Assembly: GCA_963556695.1 (NCBI GenBank)
Contig: CAUWAG010000007.1
Coordinates: forward strand, 3,658,001-3,722,000
From: Anthostomella pinea
Taxonomy: Eukaryota > Ascomycota > Sordariomycetes > Xylariales > Xylariaceae
Direction: 5' to 3'
DNA length: 64,000 bases
In this document: positions 40,309 to 52,117 of the stretch, one piece after another
Layout: every line of letters starts with the position of its first letter
How positions within the stretch are numbered: position 1 is the first letter of the stretch
The notes under the pieces: generated by a model
Seen by the model: only the letters and a program-made list of their open reading frames with translations
Databases searched by the model: none
Told to the model about the DNA's origin: nothing
Made by a program: the position numbers and the translations under genes

Positions 40309-42763
40309 ATGGCCCGCCAACGCGTCCACGATGACCCATGCGACTCACAACTCACCGACGACCTGTACGACATAGACGCATCTTTCTCCGCAGGAAGGGA
40401 TGCGGATGCTGACGACCTCTTTGACATAGACGAGGATGTATCCAGCCCAGAGAGCGGCGCGACGGAATCAGAGGACTTTAGTGACGACAATTCTTACGTT
40501 ACAGATCAAGTCCACCTCTTCGCAGGGAATGTTCATCCGCCGGATTACTACCAGAAGGCGCTACGAGAGTTCAACGAGAGTGCTTTTAACAGCCGAGATT
40601 ACAGTCCTGGAAGCATAGTGCTACTTGACGCAATCAAGAAGCAGTGGCGGACGTAAGTCATTCTAATGCTTTATTTCTTCTCATGCTAACTATATGTTTC
40701 TGGCAGGTTCTGCACCGACGTAGTGGGACGGGATCCCCAGACTTGCTTCGAGTCTATTAATATCCGTCTCCTCTACAACTTTTTCGATTGGTCCTTGAAC
40801 CAAAGGGTTGGCAAGAATGGACGGAAAAAAAAGGGAACGAAGAAGAGCAGTTCACTGGGAACAACTTGGAAGGTCTTTCGTCTTGTATATGAGACGGCCA
40901 TAGGTGCGAAGCTTGATCCGAAATTGAATCACAACATGCATCAGGTAAGTAGGCATTTGATAACCTACCGAAGACCTATCTCTAATATTTAATTTCAGGT
41001 CTTGGGATCACTAGCAAAGAAACACAAACTAAGCGACCAAAAGAGGGAAAACCGCTGTATGACCATTGACGACCTTAAAGCGCAGATTAAGACGACATTA
41101 AGCACGACGGAGAAGTCGTTTGACCTCGGGGAGCTCCGGATTCTTACCGTTTTATTTCTTCTCTTCCTGGCACCTGCCGGCTCGCGCCCGCAATCCATCT
41201 TGCGGCTCCGATTTGGAGACATCCGGGTTGTATTAGCGAGAGACCCCGACGGCGGGCCACACAAGCTTTTGATCAAGTTTACTCTCGAGTTTACTAAGAC
41301 GTACCTTGGGACGAAAGATGCGTAAGTGTTTTATTCTGGCAATTTAAGGCTCTTTTATATTGATATCACGGGTGCTTTAGTAAGACCTTCACGATCCCCG
41401 AAACCATGTTTGACCCATCTTTGCTTCTCAGCCCTCATGTCTTCCTCCTTGGCATCTTGTTCCAACATCAAGCTTTCCGGGCTCCTAGCCTTGTCTCTCC
41501 TCGCCTTCTAGACGATCTTGATATCCATCCCGACGAAAAGGAGTTGCCTTTGCCACTCAGAGACGACCTCAAAGACGTATGTATATTCCGCCGAGCCATT
41601 ACAACCTCCACCGGGCTGCAGATATCACAGGCGGAACCCATCACCTATGGCATGATGTCGGGGTGGATTAAGAGGATTAGAGAGATTTTAGGCCTTCAAT
41701 ACCCAACCATCGCATATTCATTGCGCTATAATACAGGCAATGAATTGGACCAGAGCTGTACGTTCTACCTATACTTCCAAGGAATCTATTATGCTGACGT
41801 TCCAATACAGCCGACGTTAGTGAATCACTCCGTAACCTGACGCTAGATCACGCCAACTCGATCCCTTTCCAAAAGCATTACCTCGGTCGCGCTGTTTGTG
41901 CAGACCTGTGGGGAATCCTTCGCGGCCAGAAGCCGCAACAAGCACTATTGAAACAATCTTGCAGTATCGGTCATTCGATGAGCAAGCGGCGTCCAGCAGA
42001 TCTTACTCCTGAGCAAGCGGCGTCCGTTAATACAGATCCCGACGTGAGGCGGCTTACAAAACAACTTAAGAACCTACAACTAGGGACGAAACAGCAGATC
42101 GAGGCGCAGCGGGAACTTCGAAATCTAAAGCAGAGGCTGAAGAGGTTGCTCTTCCAAAAGATCCGAGAAGACTGGACAGATGAGCAGGCCATAGATGACA
42201 TCAAAAACCAATTGCAGGGCGTCGCATTTACCAAGCCCGTACTGGTGGACATAGCCCATTGTCCGCAACTTCCAGCGCAGAAACGACTAGTCGAGGCTCT
42301 GAATGCGCCTGTCGACCCTACTCTCGAAGGCCAATATCGACGAAGGGACGATGCCATCAATGCAATCATTACCTATTGTAGCGTTAAGGAAGGACCAACT
42401 TCACGTCGCAAATTCACCTCGCCGACCAAGGAAGCACAATCCAAACCTACGTATGGGCCCCCGGAGGATAACCCCGTGTCTATTGCTAGGCTGTCTATGT
42501 TTGTCCGCAATGACAGAGAAAGACCTAGGAGATGCTTCCTATGCATTGGAGCTGCGCTTCCTCTGGAGCCTGATGACCGTCGTGTAGAAGATCTCACGCA
42601 TGAATTCTGCAACCCCGGAGCTCTGACGAAGCACTTTCAGCGGAAACATTTATCCCTTTTGAAGCCAGATTCGACACTAAAATGTGAAGTCTGCGATATC
42701 ACACTGTCTTCTAAGATGCATCTTCAGAATCATGCCTTGCGGGTTCACGGCACTGTGTCATAG
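40309..42763 (+). CDS. DUF3435 tyrosine recombinase (Starship captain-like) with C-terminal C2H2 fingers
   Basis: Five exons (40309-40652, 40707-40944, 40999-41321, 41381-41757, 41811-42763), with introns of 53-59 nt and clean GTAAGT/GTACGT donors, give 744 residues. Frame and family text continue across every junction. Typical DUF3435 strings are present: NGRKKKGTKKSSSLGT, DPDGGPHKLLIKFTLEFTK, FDPSLLLSPHVFLLGIL. Candidate recombinase residues are Arg257 (GSRPQSILRLRFGDI), Arg417 (YSLRYNTG), His441 (LDHAN) and Tyr451 (FQKHYL), matching the Arg...Arg...His...Tyr order of tyrosine recombinases. The N-terminus is acidic. The C-terminus has two zinc-finger-like segments (CFLC...H-x4-H; CEVC...H), as in many members. 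Captains start Starships, cut and paste very large cargo-bearing elements, and normally sit at one end reading inwards. The gene shows no stop or frameshift. Whether it moves DNA today is untested. Confidence 0.9.
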
Positions 42764-43033
42764 TGGTCTTTTAGTATCCAGGGGCAGCAACTCAAAGCTA
42801 GGAAATAAGGAAAAAGGGCCACAGGCGAAATGAGATATTAGAAACAGGGGACAATGATTTAATAGTTTTATCTTCAATTTATTAATCGCAGTGCGGTTTA
42901 CTAGTTACAGTCCTATCAAACGATGTTATAATTATATTTTGTTATATATATGTCTGCTTCATTGTCAATCCTATGTCTTCTATCCCCGTGCCAGAGTCTT
43001 AAGAGTAGTAGCCCATCGAGATGGCTTAGCTCA
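42764..43033. other. 3' flank of the DUF3435 gene
   Basis: AT-richer 3' flank with runs such as TTATATATATG near 42940; no gene. Confidence 0.5.
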
Positions 43034-43303
43034 CCTGACCTGCCTCGTCTAACACCGCCTACCCAATCAAGCCACCTGCTCCAGATACCGCACGCCGCCT
43101 GCCTAATCTAGACACCGCCTGCTTCAGTCGGACACCGCCTTGGAATCAAATGGGCGAAGGGGTAGGCCGATTGGGTAGGCGGTATCGAAAACAGTTAGAC
43201 TGTAAATGAGCTAGGCAGGCGGTAAGTAAAAGTGGACAGGCGGTGAGAAGGATAAGCAGGCGGTGAGTAAACTGGGTAGGCGGTAGGAAAAACAGCAGGC
43301 GGT
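43034..43303. repeat. Palindromic array of AGGCGGT sites phased at 20 bp
   Basis: The right arm has AGGCGGT at 43177, 43217, 43238, 43258, 43278 and 43297. The left arm has the complement ACCGCCT at 43054, 43114 and 43134, with the variant GCCGCCT at 43094. Degenerate ACCTGCC/CACCTGC-like copies fill the expected steps near 43038 and 43072. Steps are 19-21 bp or twice that, and the two arms mirror each other about roughly 43158. Extended units read GGCAGGCGGTRAG or GGGTAGGCGGTA. It resembles an iteron or operator array for a DNA-binding protein. I saw no second array in the window. Confidence 0.85.
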
Positions 43304-43489
43304 GAGCTGTAGGGCTCTGAGCGGGGTTTAGGTAACTAGCGACACCGAGATGCTCTAGGGAGCTCCATTCTATCAGGTGAGCTCGCATCACTTTTGCAAC
43401 TTATACGGTGGCATTTATTTCTCTTACTTTCAGTCCATTATATTCAATGTATTATATTTAAATACCTGTAGCGTTGCTCGAGCTGGACG

Positions 43490-44052
43490 AGAGGCAGGGC
43501 AGGGGTCTCACCCCGTAATAATTGCGTATCCCCGTGATGCCTCAGCCTTGCCGCCGCTCATTTTCTCCCACCTACCATGCTGCATCATTGTAGTCAAAAC
43601 CCTCTCCAAACACACCCACGCGCCTAAGCACGCACTATCAACACTGCGTTTGCCAATACAGGAGAAGGTGACATTTAAAGCTGCTATCCCCGACCTGATC
43701 ACCATGCACACCATGGCGGGCTTCGTCAAGCTCCAGGCATGCTTTGGCACGAAGCCGAAGGTACGCACTCCCATTCGACGTTGCCTACCTTGATCCCACG
43801 TATTACGCCTTAAAGTACGAGCTAAGCTGTCTTCATATCAACTGGGATAAGGTTGTCGCAAGAGCCGGTTTCTGGGACGTTGCTGCGGCCAGAGCTCACT
43901 ACGAACCATGGCCCCGACACCTCTTTAACAGGCCTGTACTGTTCCATAGACACACCAACAATGAAGGAAATGCGACCAACCCCCTTGTCCCTACCGCCCA
44001 AGTCTTCCTCCTCGACACAATCTCTGGCATTGGCCTAGCCCGACAACTCTGA
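43490..44052 (+). pseudogene. Small Myb/SANT-like gene, copy 1 (degenerate)
   Basis: Homologous to the copies at 56433 and 63690. The two-exon family protein begins MASEG and continues with a helical region (PDLITMHTMAGFVKLQACFG here), then exon 2 INWDKVVARAGFWDVAAARA. The pattern 'INWxKLAxRAGFxxAxAAxxHYE' suggests a small Myb-like DNA-binding fold, by resemblance only. In this copy the start ATG is GTG, the intron acceptor AG before exon 2 is lost (CATATCAAC), and the tail is changed. The site that is TAG in the other two copies is CAG (Gln) here. Confidence 0.6.
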
Positions 44053-45561
44053 CCGAATGCTCGACGAGCCGTCTCCAGACTACGCAGGACTTGCATCTCT
44101 TTGAAAAGCCTGTTCCTGCTAGTCGCGGACGATCTTCATCATGTACTGAGTTCTGGGAAGTGACCGGTTCATCGTGGGTCCCGTGGGACGCGATGGACGG
44201 GAAAGACGGGAAAGAAGGGAAAGACTCTCCGTCAGAAAGTCTCCCAGACGTGGAGGCCTGCCGAGGATGAAGGACGATGGCAAAATGTCTAGGAACATGT
44301 CAACTTGATGTAAACTCTGTCGGTAGTGAACCCTTGCTGTGAGACGTCGCGGCGCGGCTGTACCGGGTTGCGCTTCGGATAAGTTGCGGATTTAGCTCAT
44401 AGTTTAGGTTGACTTAATGATGTTTTTTTAGCGACATCGAGCAGGTTGGCTGCGCGACTCGGGTCTTGATGGGGCATCCGCTATCTTGTCTGGTATATTG
44501 GATTGGTCTACTTCGTAACAGAATCATCTTCCGAGTTCTGTGGTACATATCCAGGAGAGTGACTCTTGATGGAATATCATGGCGGCCTATGGTACTACAC
44601 ATGCAAGTTGCCTTGTTTTCCTGGCCGCCCGTCGGGATACGTCCTAGTAGTCACACATGTCAGCGTTCTGCGCTTATTCTAAAGGAGTCCCGCATCAAGC
44701 GTCCCGTCTACAGATCCTCCAGTTCAGGTACCTCGATCGATACGTGACAGAGGCTGGACGGCACGGGGTAGCTACGGTCTTGTACACCGAGATTCGTAAC
44801 CCGACAAGGTCCAGCCTTGCCCCAAACGGTGTTCCTACTTCATCACCACTCATATGTTGCCCTTGTGCCTCGCCACCTTGGACAGTCTCTTCACGCAGCT
44901 GTGATGTAGGTAAGAACATCCAAGACGGTATCCGCAAATATCGCCATACTAGTGTTGCTATCGGCCATGGTTATTACCTAGTAGAGCATGCAGTCAAAGA
45001 CTCGTAGGCCTGTCTATCTGTCAGGCGTGAAGGGAGGCCCGGTAGTCGCCGTCGAGCCAAACCCCGATCATGTCACGGGCACCACAAGTGCATCAAGCCG
45101 TCAAGGCTCAAGTCGCAAAAGGTACATCAATTAAAGAAATGCCTACATAGTACGCGTTGCCAAACCCTTCCATGTAAATAACGCGAAAATACTGCATCAA
45201 CACTACTGGGCGATAACCCCTTTACCTCTCATTAACTGACTCGACGGCTTAGTCATGGTCTAAACACACAATGCTTACTTCATATTGATACTTCGAAACA
45301 GTTGATACAAATGGAGGTTTATGGCGGTTCAATTTGCGTTTGGTTGCTGCTAATGCTGCATATGTATCCCTTGAACAGATGCTATGGTTCGGGGTCTACA
45401 CGACTCCCATACTTGCTTTCCCTGAGTTCTCGTCATTTCTCTCAGATTGCTGGGCTAGATTTGCCATCTCTATATCTATTTCCTTCTGATAGCGACAGTG
45501 TCTTGAGCGTTTTCTCCATCCTCCTATCTCTATTACTACCTCCCTGTGCAACAATCCCGCG
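44053..45561. other. Intergenic, nothing supported
   Basis: Two overlapping plus frames (44466-44747, 44657-45007) have no family likeness. Short GGGAAAGA-type repeats near 44200. Nothing called. Confidence 0.4.
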
Positions 45562-46464
45562 TTATCTAAATATGCGAGCGAAGGAAGCCGCATCTATCTG
45601 CCCTTGGAATCCCCTGCTGTTGTTTTGTGCCGATAGCTTTCCAAATGACTGATCCACATCTTTTTGAGCTTCGCCAACTATGCCTTGCATAGCAAAAGAC
45701 TGATTTATCTGCAGGTCTCCAAAGTTCTGGCCGGTCCGCTCTGCTTGAGTGGCTTTCAGAGTAGCTTTGCAGGCTTTTTGCAGGGTCGCAAACCGCCGGA
45801 GGCTAGCTTGTTCGTCACCACCCACGGTGTTTGGCATAGTAGTATCTCCTTCCGGAGTAGCGGACTTATTGGATAGCTCCGTAGCTAAGGTGGATAGAAC
45901 CTGTTCCTGGGCTTGGAACCGTATGTTTAACCTTTCAACACTGTCCGAGGTGCTATGAGAGACGATCCTGGAATAAGTAAGCCTCATTAGTATTAATCAG
46001 CTTTGATTTAAGGGTGGTAAGACGTACAATATAATCGTCTCTATAACCAAGGAGATGGTTCTTTGACAACTGCTTAATTCATTGTTGAATTGGGCAATCT
46101 GTGATTCGTGCAAGTTTACAAGGCACCTATCACGGATACTGAATCTCGAATCGGTCGAATGGCTCGTATATTTCGTGATTGTCGTACTGAACCTGTCACA
46201 TAGCTCTTGGGTAGAGGTTAACGTCTTATCGAGGTCAATCGATCGCAGAACAGAGCCAAACCTGGCCTGCAAGTCTTGATTTGTCGATAGCGTTCCTGTG
46301 AGGGTGTCTAACGACTTCTGTATTCCTGCGACAAGGGTCTTCGAGTTGGCGATAGCTTGCGGTGCCTCGGCTAAGCCATCGATCACCTTGCAAACGGCTT
46401 GAGCGCTCTGCGTGGCAAGGCCAGCAACGGCAATTATACTCGCGGTGACGCTTAACGGATCCAT
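45562..46464 (-). CDS. HeLo-like / PigL_N-domain protein with tandem C-terminal FG...QG motifs
   Basis: Two exons on the minus strand (46464-46028, 45967-45562; 60-nt intron with GTACGT donor and CCAG acceptor) give 280 residues, undamaged. The start MDPLSVTASIIAVAGLATQS is the typical opening of fungal HeLo/PigL_N-type helical domains, which often form cell-death effector domains or cap NLRs. A helical body runs to about residue 220. The last ~56 residues carry two related motifs, QNFGDLQINQSFAMQGIVG (about 226-244) and QSFGKLSAQNNSRGFQGQI (about 252-270). A similar one, QQFGSATASDGSRVFQGNI, lies near the N-terminus of the divergently transcribed NLR. In known pairs such as HET-S/NWD2, such shared motifs pass the signal by amyloid templating. 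The effector role here is inferred. Confidence 0.72.
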
Positions 46465-46783
46465 GGAATTGACGACTATGCGCTATGGTAAGCGCGGGCG
46501 AGGAGGGCGTCTTTGTATGTCGACCGTGAGAATTAATATTCAGCCGCAAAACCCAGTGGCACTCTGATTTGCTGGTATTAAGAACACGTGATTTTCTCCG
46601 CACAGGGTCATTGTTAACAGAAGGCTGCCGAGAATCTACTATATCCCATAAGACCATTTTATCTTGAAAGGCGCTTTTCTATAGACTCTACAAACTCTAT
46701 ATGACAATTGCGACAGTCGAAATACCTCCTAGTCGAACCTAGACACAAACCGGCCCACTTATTAGACGTCTACTGGGTCCACC
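46465..46783. promoter_or_regulatory. Divergent promoter region between HeLo-like gene and NLR
   Basis: 319 bp between the two start codons, so both genes probably share upstream signals. No specific site identified. Confidence 0.5.
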
Positions 46784-48974
46784 ATGTCGGAAGCGGTGCA
46801 GGAGCGATCGGCAATAAGCCAGCAGTTCGGCAGTGCTACAGCGAGCGACGGAAGCCGCGTATTTCAGGGGAACATCCAAGGAGATTTTCATCTGCACCGT
46901 AAGTTGTCATAATTCATCCAAAAAAAGAGAAAGAAAAAAAGGTTACGTTTTCCATCCGCTTTATTTTAACTAATAACGCTCTAGGTAGGTTGCCGCTACG
47001 ATAACCCCCCATCTAGGCGACACTAACGCTAGGTTCAAACCAGAGCCCCCAGAACCCCTAGAGCGACCAGAAACCCCACCGAACCCGACCGCCGTCATTC
47101 CTTTCAATCGCGACAGAGACTTCGTCCAACGGAACACAATCCTCGACCAGGTTCACCGCTTATGCAGCGAGCCAGCCTCGCGAACTGCACTGGTCGGCTT
47201 GGGCGGAGTCGGCAAGTCGCAGATCGCCATCGAGTATACCTATCAAATCCGAGAACGATCGCCTAAGACGTGGGTTTTCTGGGTCCATGCAAGTAGCGCA
47301 CCTCGTTACGAGCAGAGTTTCCGAGACATTGCAGACTACCTCAAGCTACCCGGCCGGACGAGTCCTCAAAATAACATCTTTTAACTGCTGTATAACTGGC
47401 TGCGCGGTGAGAAGAGTGGGAAATGGGTTCTTATACTCGATAATGTCGATGTAGCAAGCTTTCTACTCGATAAGACGGCCGATCAGAGTCAGCCGCTCGT
47501 CTCATACCTTCCTCTCTGCCAACATGGCTCCCTCCTTATCACAAGCAGAAACAGAGATGTGGCGTCCAAGCTGGTCGAACTGCGTAATATCATTACGGTC
47601 GAGCCTATGAATCGGGTAGATGCGTTCACCTTGGTGGAGAAGAAGCTGGGAACTCTGGATAAGCAGGATGACATCAAGACTGCCGAATCGCTCGTCAAGA
47701 CACTCGAATACATGCCGTTAGCAATCGTCCAAGCAACAGCCTACATCGCGCACAGAGCTCCGCGTTATTCTATGTGACAATATGTCGACAAGTTTACACA
47801 GAACGACCGGAAGAAAGCGACTCTTCTTGACTACAAAGCCGGGCAATTACGGCGGGACCGAGAGGCCAAAAACTCAATTATTATCACGTGGCAAATATCA
47901 TTCGACCACATCTGTTAAACCACACCATTTGCAGCCGACCTGCTTTCGCTCATGAGCTTCTATGATCGCCAAGGTATTCCTGAGAGCCTCCTACAGAGTC
48001 CGGACAAGAAGGAAGGCCCCACGAGTACACCAAACCGACACCAACGGAGCCCTGCTTTGCACGATTGGGCCAGCGACCAAGAATCAAGCAACGAAGACGT
48101 CGAATCGGATTCTAGCATGGATAATCAGTTCGAAAAGGATGTCTCAACTTTACGCGATTACTCGTTCATCTCTATAGTTGAGGATGGAAAGACATTTGAA
48201 ATGCACAGCTTGGTCCAGCTAGCTACGAGACAATGGCTTGAAGCCGCGGGACGGCAGGAGCAGTGGAAGTCTCAGTTTATCCGTCGCCTTAACGCCCGGC
48301 TCCCGACTGGAGCATATGAGAACTGGGCAATATGCCGGGCGCTTCTACCGCACGCTGTATCGGCGGCAGCGCAACGTCCAAAAGACAGAGTGTCATTGGA
48401 GGCATGGACTTCGATTCTTTATAAAGCTGCGTGGTATCTTCAACTAATGGGCCAGGGGCCTGAGGCGCAAAGCATGGCAGAGGATGCGATGAAATACAGA
48501 ACAAAGATACTTGGGAGGACGCACGAGGAAAGTCTTGCTGCCATCGATATGGTAGGCCAAGTGTATAACCTAAGAGGTCAATGGAGCCCAGCGGAGGAGC
48601 TGTTTGTGGAAGTGATGGAGACTCGCAAGCAGAAACTCGGGCCGGATCATCCAGACACGCTAGGTATCATGAATAACCTGGCGTTGACGTACAGGAATCA
48701 AGGCCGATGGGAGGAGGCGGAAAAGCTGGGGGTGGAAGTGATGGAGACTTGTAAGCAGAAACTCGGGCCGGATCATCCAGACACGCTGACCAGCATGGCC
48801 AACCTGGCGTCGACGTACAGGAATCAAGGCCGACTACCAGAAGCTCTTGGTTTGATACGGGAATGTGTACGGGTTGGGCGAACTGTCTTAGGCGCTCAGC
48901 ATCCACATTATCTATCTTTCCTAGGAACATTATATACCTTGGAGCTCGGGTATACTGGCGTCGGTGCTAGTTAA
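46784..48974 (+). pseudogene. NLR: NB-ARC plus TPR protein with N-terminal amyloid-like motif, three in-frame stops
   Basis: Exon 1 (46784-46898) and exon 2 (47017-48974) form one frame of 690 codons with only three interruptions: TAA 47382-47384, TGA 47775-47777 and TAA 47916-47918. No frameshift is seen. The N-terminus has QFGSATASDGSRVFQGNI, similar to fungal amyloid signalling motifs. The NB-ARC part has the P-loop GLGGVGKS (residues 99-106), Walker B KWVLILDNVD, SLLITSRNRD and EYMPLAIVQA. The C-terminus has TPR units with KLGPDHPDTL. Each stop sits where relatives have Gln or Arg (IF-stop-LLYNWL, YSM-stop-QYVDKF, HIC-stop-T) and is one C-to-T change from CAA, CGA and CAA. Such NLRs sense non-self and trigger cell death. 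As read, only about 160 residues would be made. The 340-codon tail from 47952 is open. Confidence 0.88.
48606..48857 (+). repeat. Two near-identical 126-bp TPR-coding units
   Basis: The unit beginning GTGGAAGTGATGGAGACT at 48606 recurs exactly 126 bp (42 codons) later at 48732, with few differences over the first ~105 bp (AAGCAGAAACTCGGGCCGGA identical). High internal identity is common in fungal NLR sensor repeats that change copy number. Confidence 0.85.
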
Positions 48975-49307
48975 CGGCTAGATAAGCATGTTTAAACTAC
49001 AGAATATTTAAAAAGAACTTAGCCCTTTAATAATTAGCTTTCTCATTGATCTACTTTATTATTCGAGTTCTTAAGTAACAACGTGTCTTTATTTATCGTT
49101 TAAGAGGCTAAGGTCCGGAAGAAGAGGATAACACAGTGGTTAAACGAAGTTAATAAATAAAACTTAAAGAATGCTAACTACGAGGCTGGATAATAGCATA
49201 AAAGGGATAACTTATAAGATTTAAAGTATTTTATTAAAGGAGAGAAAGCAGGAATAGTTCTTAGAGGGTAGAAAGCCCTTATATTTAAGATATACACAAG
49301 GAATGTA
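48975..49307. other. AT-rich intergenic
   Basis: Moderately AT-rich, no gene seen. Confidence 0.45.
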
Positions 49308-49791
49308 TGTGAGAAAAGAACAGGTGTCCTTTTCCAGCAATCCTAGCACAAAGGACAGATCTGGGGTTTTAGTAACATAGGTGGAGTTGAGACCTCAGGG
49401 TGAACCAGGACCCCTAGATTCCAACATGGCCATGTATTGCGCGCAGTTTGGGCCCAAGCAAGGGCGTTGTCTTACAGTTTGGGCCATTACGCTAAAGGGA
49501 GGCTGGGCGAGATAACGGTTGAGCAGTGTCTATATATCGAGGTCTTATGTCTCGGACAGCATTCAAGTTCTAAACCTTTAAGTCCGGAGCCTTAAACTAC
49601 CGGTCGTCTTCAGATACGGCTTGGCCTTCGAGCTTGGGGCTTTAACGCAGACCATAGAATGCTGTAACGCTAATCAACGGTAACCAAAGGCCGTTCGGTA
49701 TAACCTTGGGTGGTACTAATTGCTGTCGATTGTACGGTCTGGCCTTGTTACCGTTACACGATAACGTGCAGATATCGGCCAACGCAACACA
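49308..49791. mobile_element. Possible solo LTR, 484 bp
   Basis: Begins TGTGAGAAAAG and ends CAACACA (TG...CA), flanked by ATGTA (49303-49307) and ATGTT (49792-49796), a 4-of-5 match for a target duplication. It contains a TATA-like GTCTATATATCG near 49528. The evidence is weaker than for the 38-kb element. Confidence 0.35.
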
Positions 49792-50789
49792 ATGTTCTCC
49801 TTTCAACGGTTAACGGGTAGCCTGCGGGACCACCTCGTCTCTTGTCTAGCTCAACATGTTTTTCGGTCGCAAGCAGGAAGACATACTGTCCTTTTACAGG
49901 AATTGACGAACGCGAGCCGCAGTCGATTAGACATTACTTGAGATCAAAGGCCAGGTCTCTTCTTGCAAGTGTAGGACGCCAATGCCATTTTGTCAGCCTT
50001 GGGATTATATGGCTGAATATTCTGGGGCAGCGGTATCGTTCACGGGGCTTTAAGAAGATCCTACCAGTGGAAGGAACAACTCTAGATGCAAACACCGTGC
50101 TACCTACATAGTACCCACAGCATGTGGTGAATGGTACTGGGTACTGACAACCATCTGAGAGCCCTCTCTGTTAACCATTTAGCTGGGCTTCGTGGGGGTA
50201 AAAATAGTTAACCTCCGTTGTATATCTTTGCTCATCTGGTGGGGAGTAACACGTTCAAGCTTTGGGAAATCAACCTGGGCCATCTGGTTGAGCGTGGCGA
50301 TGTCACTTACAACCTTGCTAAATGGGCCCAATCGTCATAACAAAATCATTCTAAAAGAGTCATCTTTTGCTCAGCTTCACGCCCGATACTATCCGCCTCA
50401 TCTAAAGCATGCTGTTGGTAGCCTCTCCGCTTAGATATGGTGTACAGTCCTAGCCCCATGTACGTCCTCAGAGGCGGCGTACTGTGGTGAGGTCTAGTTG
50501 GAAGAGCGGATCATCGCCTCATATTATCCATACTGGTTGCCTCTAATCCCTGCCATTCTGTCCCGGCTGGAGGGCGTCGAGTCGAGCTTGTCGTGCATAG
50601 CCACCCAGCGCCAAAGTGCGGTATTGAGATAATCGAAGACGAACTTTAGATGGAGCGGCCCCTGGGAAAATTAGACAGCGAAGCCATAACCAAGTACGGA
50701 TGGGTTTCTAGCAAAGCCCATTGACCTGATCACTCGCATTATTTATCCGCGCACGGCTTCGGTCAATGAGCCTATTGAATGGCCGCGGG

Positions 50790-50852
50790 GACTCTCGGTC
50801 AGCGAACGAGTTGTCGGTGCGATCGGGCTTGAGGAATGGTTCGTAGTGAGCA
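50790..50852 (+). repeat. Direct repeat copy 1 (gene fragment)
   Basis: Shares about 55 bp with 52118-52178, including ATCGGGCTTGAGGAA and GGTTCGTAGTGAGC. Both can be read as IGLEE(W/R)FVVS, so they may be pieces of one duplicated, decayed gene. Confidence 0.65.
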
Positions 50853-51349
50853 CATCCCTCCGTTATTATAGAAAGTGCTGACGATACGCGACCTCTCAAA
50901 ACGACGGTAAACCGCTGCCGCGGCGGTGGGAGGAGCTCGTAATACGGTCGACGTTGAGATGGTGACCTGTGGCGGATGGGAGGTTGGAAGCTTCGTATCA
51001 GTCTTCGGAGCCCTGAAACCCTAGACATGACGTTCTAAAACGAGTGAACGTGTGGGCTACGCTTGAATTGGCTTCAGAAGCTACTTTGCTTGTCACCTCC
51101 TATCGTCCTTGAGGATACTCGCTGACGTTAAACACTGCAACTAGCCAGCCAACCAGCCAGCCAGCCAGCCAATGAAGACCAAAACACCAAACTACCATAA
51201 CAAAGGTCAGGGGTATTGAAAAGGTTGTCGGGTTAGCCGGTCTTAACGATAGGACCTTGAGTGTGATCACCATACGGACTGCGATCATGCTGTTCTCTAG
51301 GTCGACGAGCACCTCCAGGAAGTAAAGTCTACAATATGACCATGATTAT

Positions 51350-51673
51350 TTGATACGTAATTCCAGTCTATTTGCAGCACATGTTCACTGTAGATGTGAA
51401 CTCATATCTAGTTCCGTGTTAGACCAATACAAGCTCATTCATTGTAGTACAGACTTCCTGGGTGACAACCTGCGACCATTCCTGCATGTATATGTGCAGC
51501 TGGACGGAGAAGGCTGGGATATTGAATTCGTGTGGAACCAGGAGAAGAAACAGTTTTGGGGTGCAGACCCGTTCTGTACCAACGACGACGAGCCTTTTTC
51601 GGTAGATCTCAGCGAAATGACGCAGATATTGTCCGACCCCAATCGGAGCAGCCCGGTGACCTGGAAGGAATGA
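51350..51673 (+). CDS. Small ORF of unknown function
   Basis: 107 codons; the second half looks protein-like (YVQLDGEGWDIEFVWNQEKK, then DLSEMTQILSDPN). No family recognised. It may be a remnant exon. Confidence 0.3.
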   Translation: MIRNSSLFAAHVHCRCELISSSVLDQYKLIHCSTDFLGDNLRPFLHVYVQLDGEGWDIEFVWNQEKKQFWGADPFCTNDDEPFSVDLSEMTQILSDPNRSSPVTWKE

Positions 51674-52117
51674 TGTAGAGTAGCGTATCAAAGTCGGATA
51701 TAGTACAGTGATAGATTGCTCTTAAGGTCTTGTATTTCACGTTATAGCTTGGTAGCGTAAGTATCCCCAGTATTCTTTCGAGTAGGTTGTTCCTCGACTT
51801 GAGCCTTCCGTCCAACATGGCAAGTGGTATGCTCTGGACTGTCAGGATGGGTTTCTTGCTTATGATGCGTGTGCCCGCGTTGACGCCGCAGAGAGCGACA
51901 AGGCCTCTGTGTCTGCCTGGGACGACATGGACCTCGAAGATTGTTCAAGTCATATCTCCAGAGCTATGAGAATAGCACCAGTATCTGGATCGCCGGAAGG
52001 ACGTGGTGTCTACCACTTGCCCATTTCCTGCCGTAGTTCTGCCGCATGCCTCCACGTCCACTAATGCTAATCGTTCGGATCGCTTGTGACGGTGCTCGGC
52101 ACGGTTAGGATTTCCTC

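Noticed and set aside
43034..43303. CRISPR-like array reading of the 20-bp repeats
   Set aside because: Repeats are only 7-13 bp, orientation flips at the centre, spacers are short and the DNA is eukaryotic.
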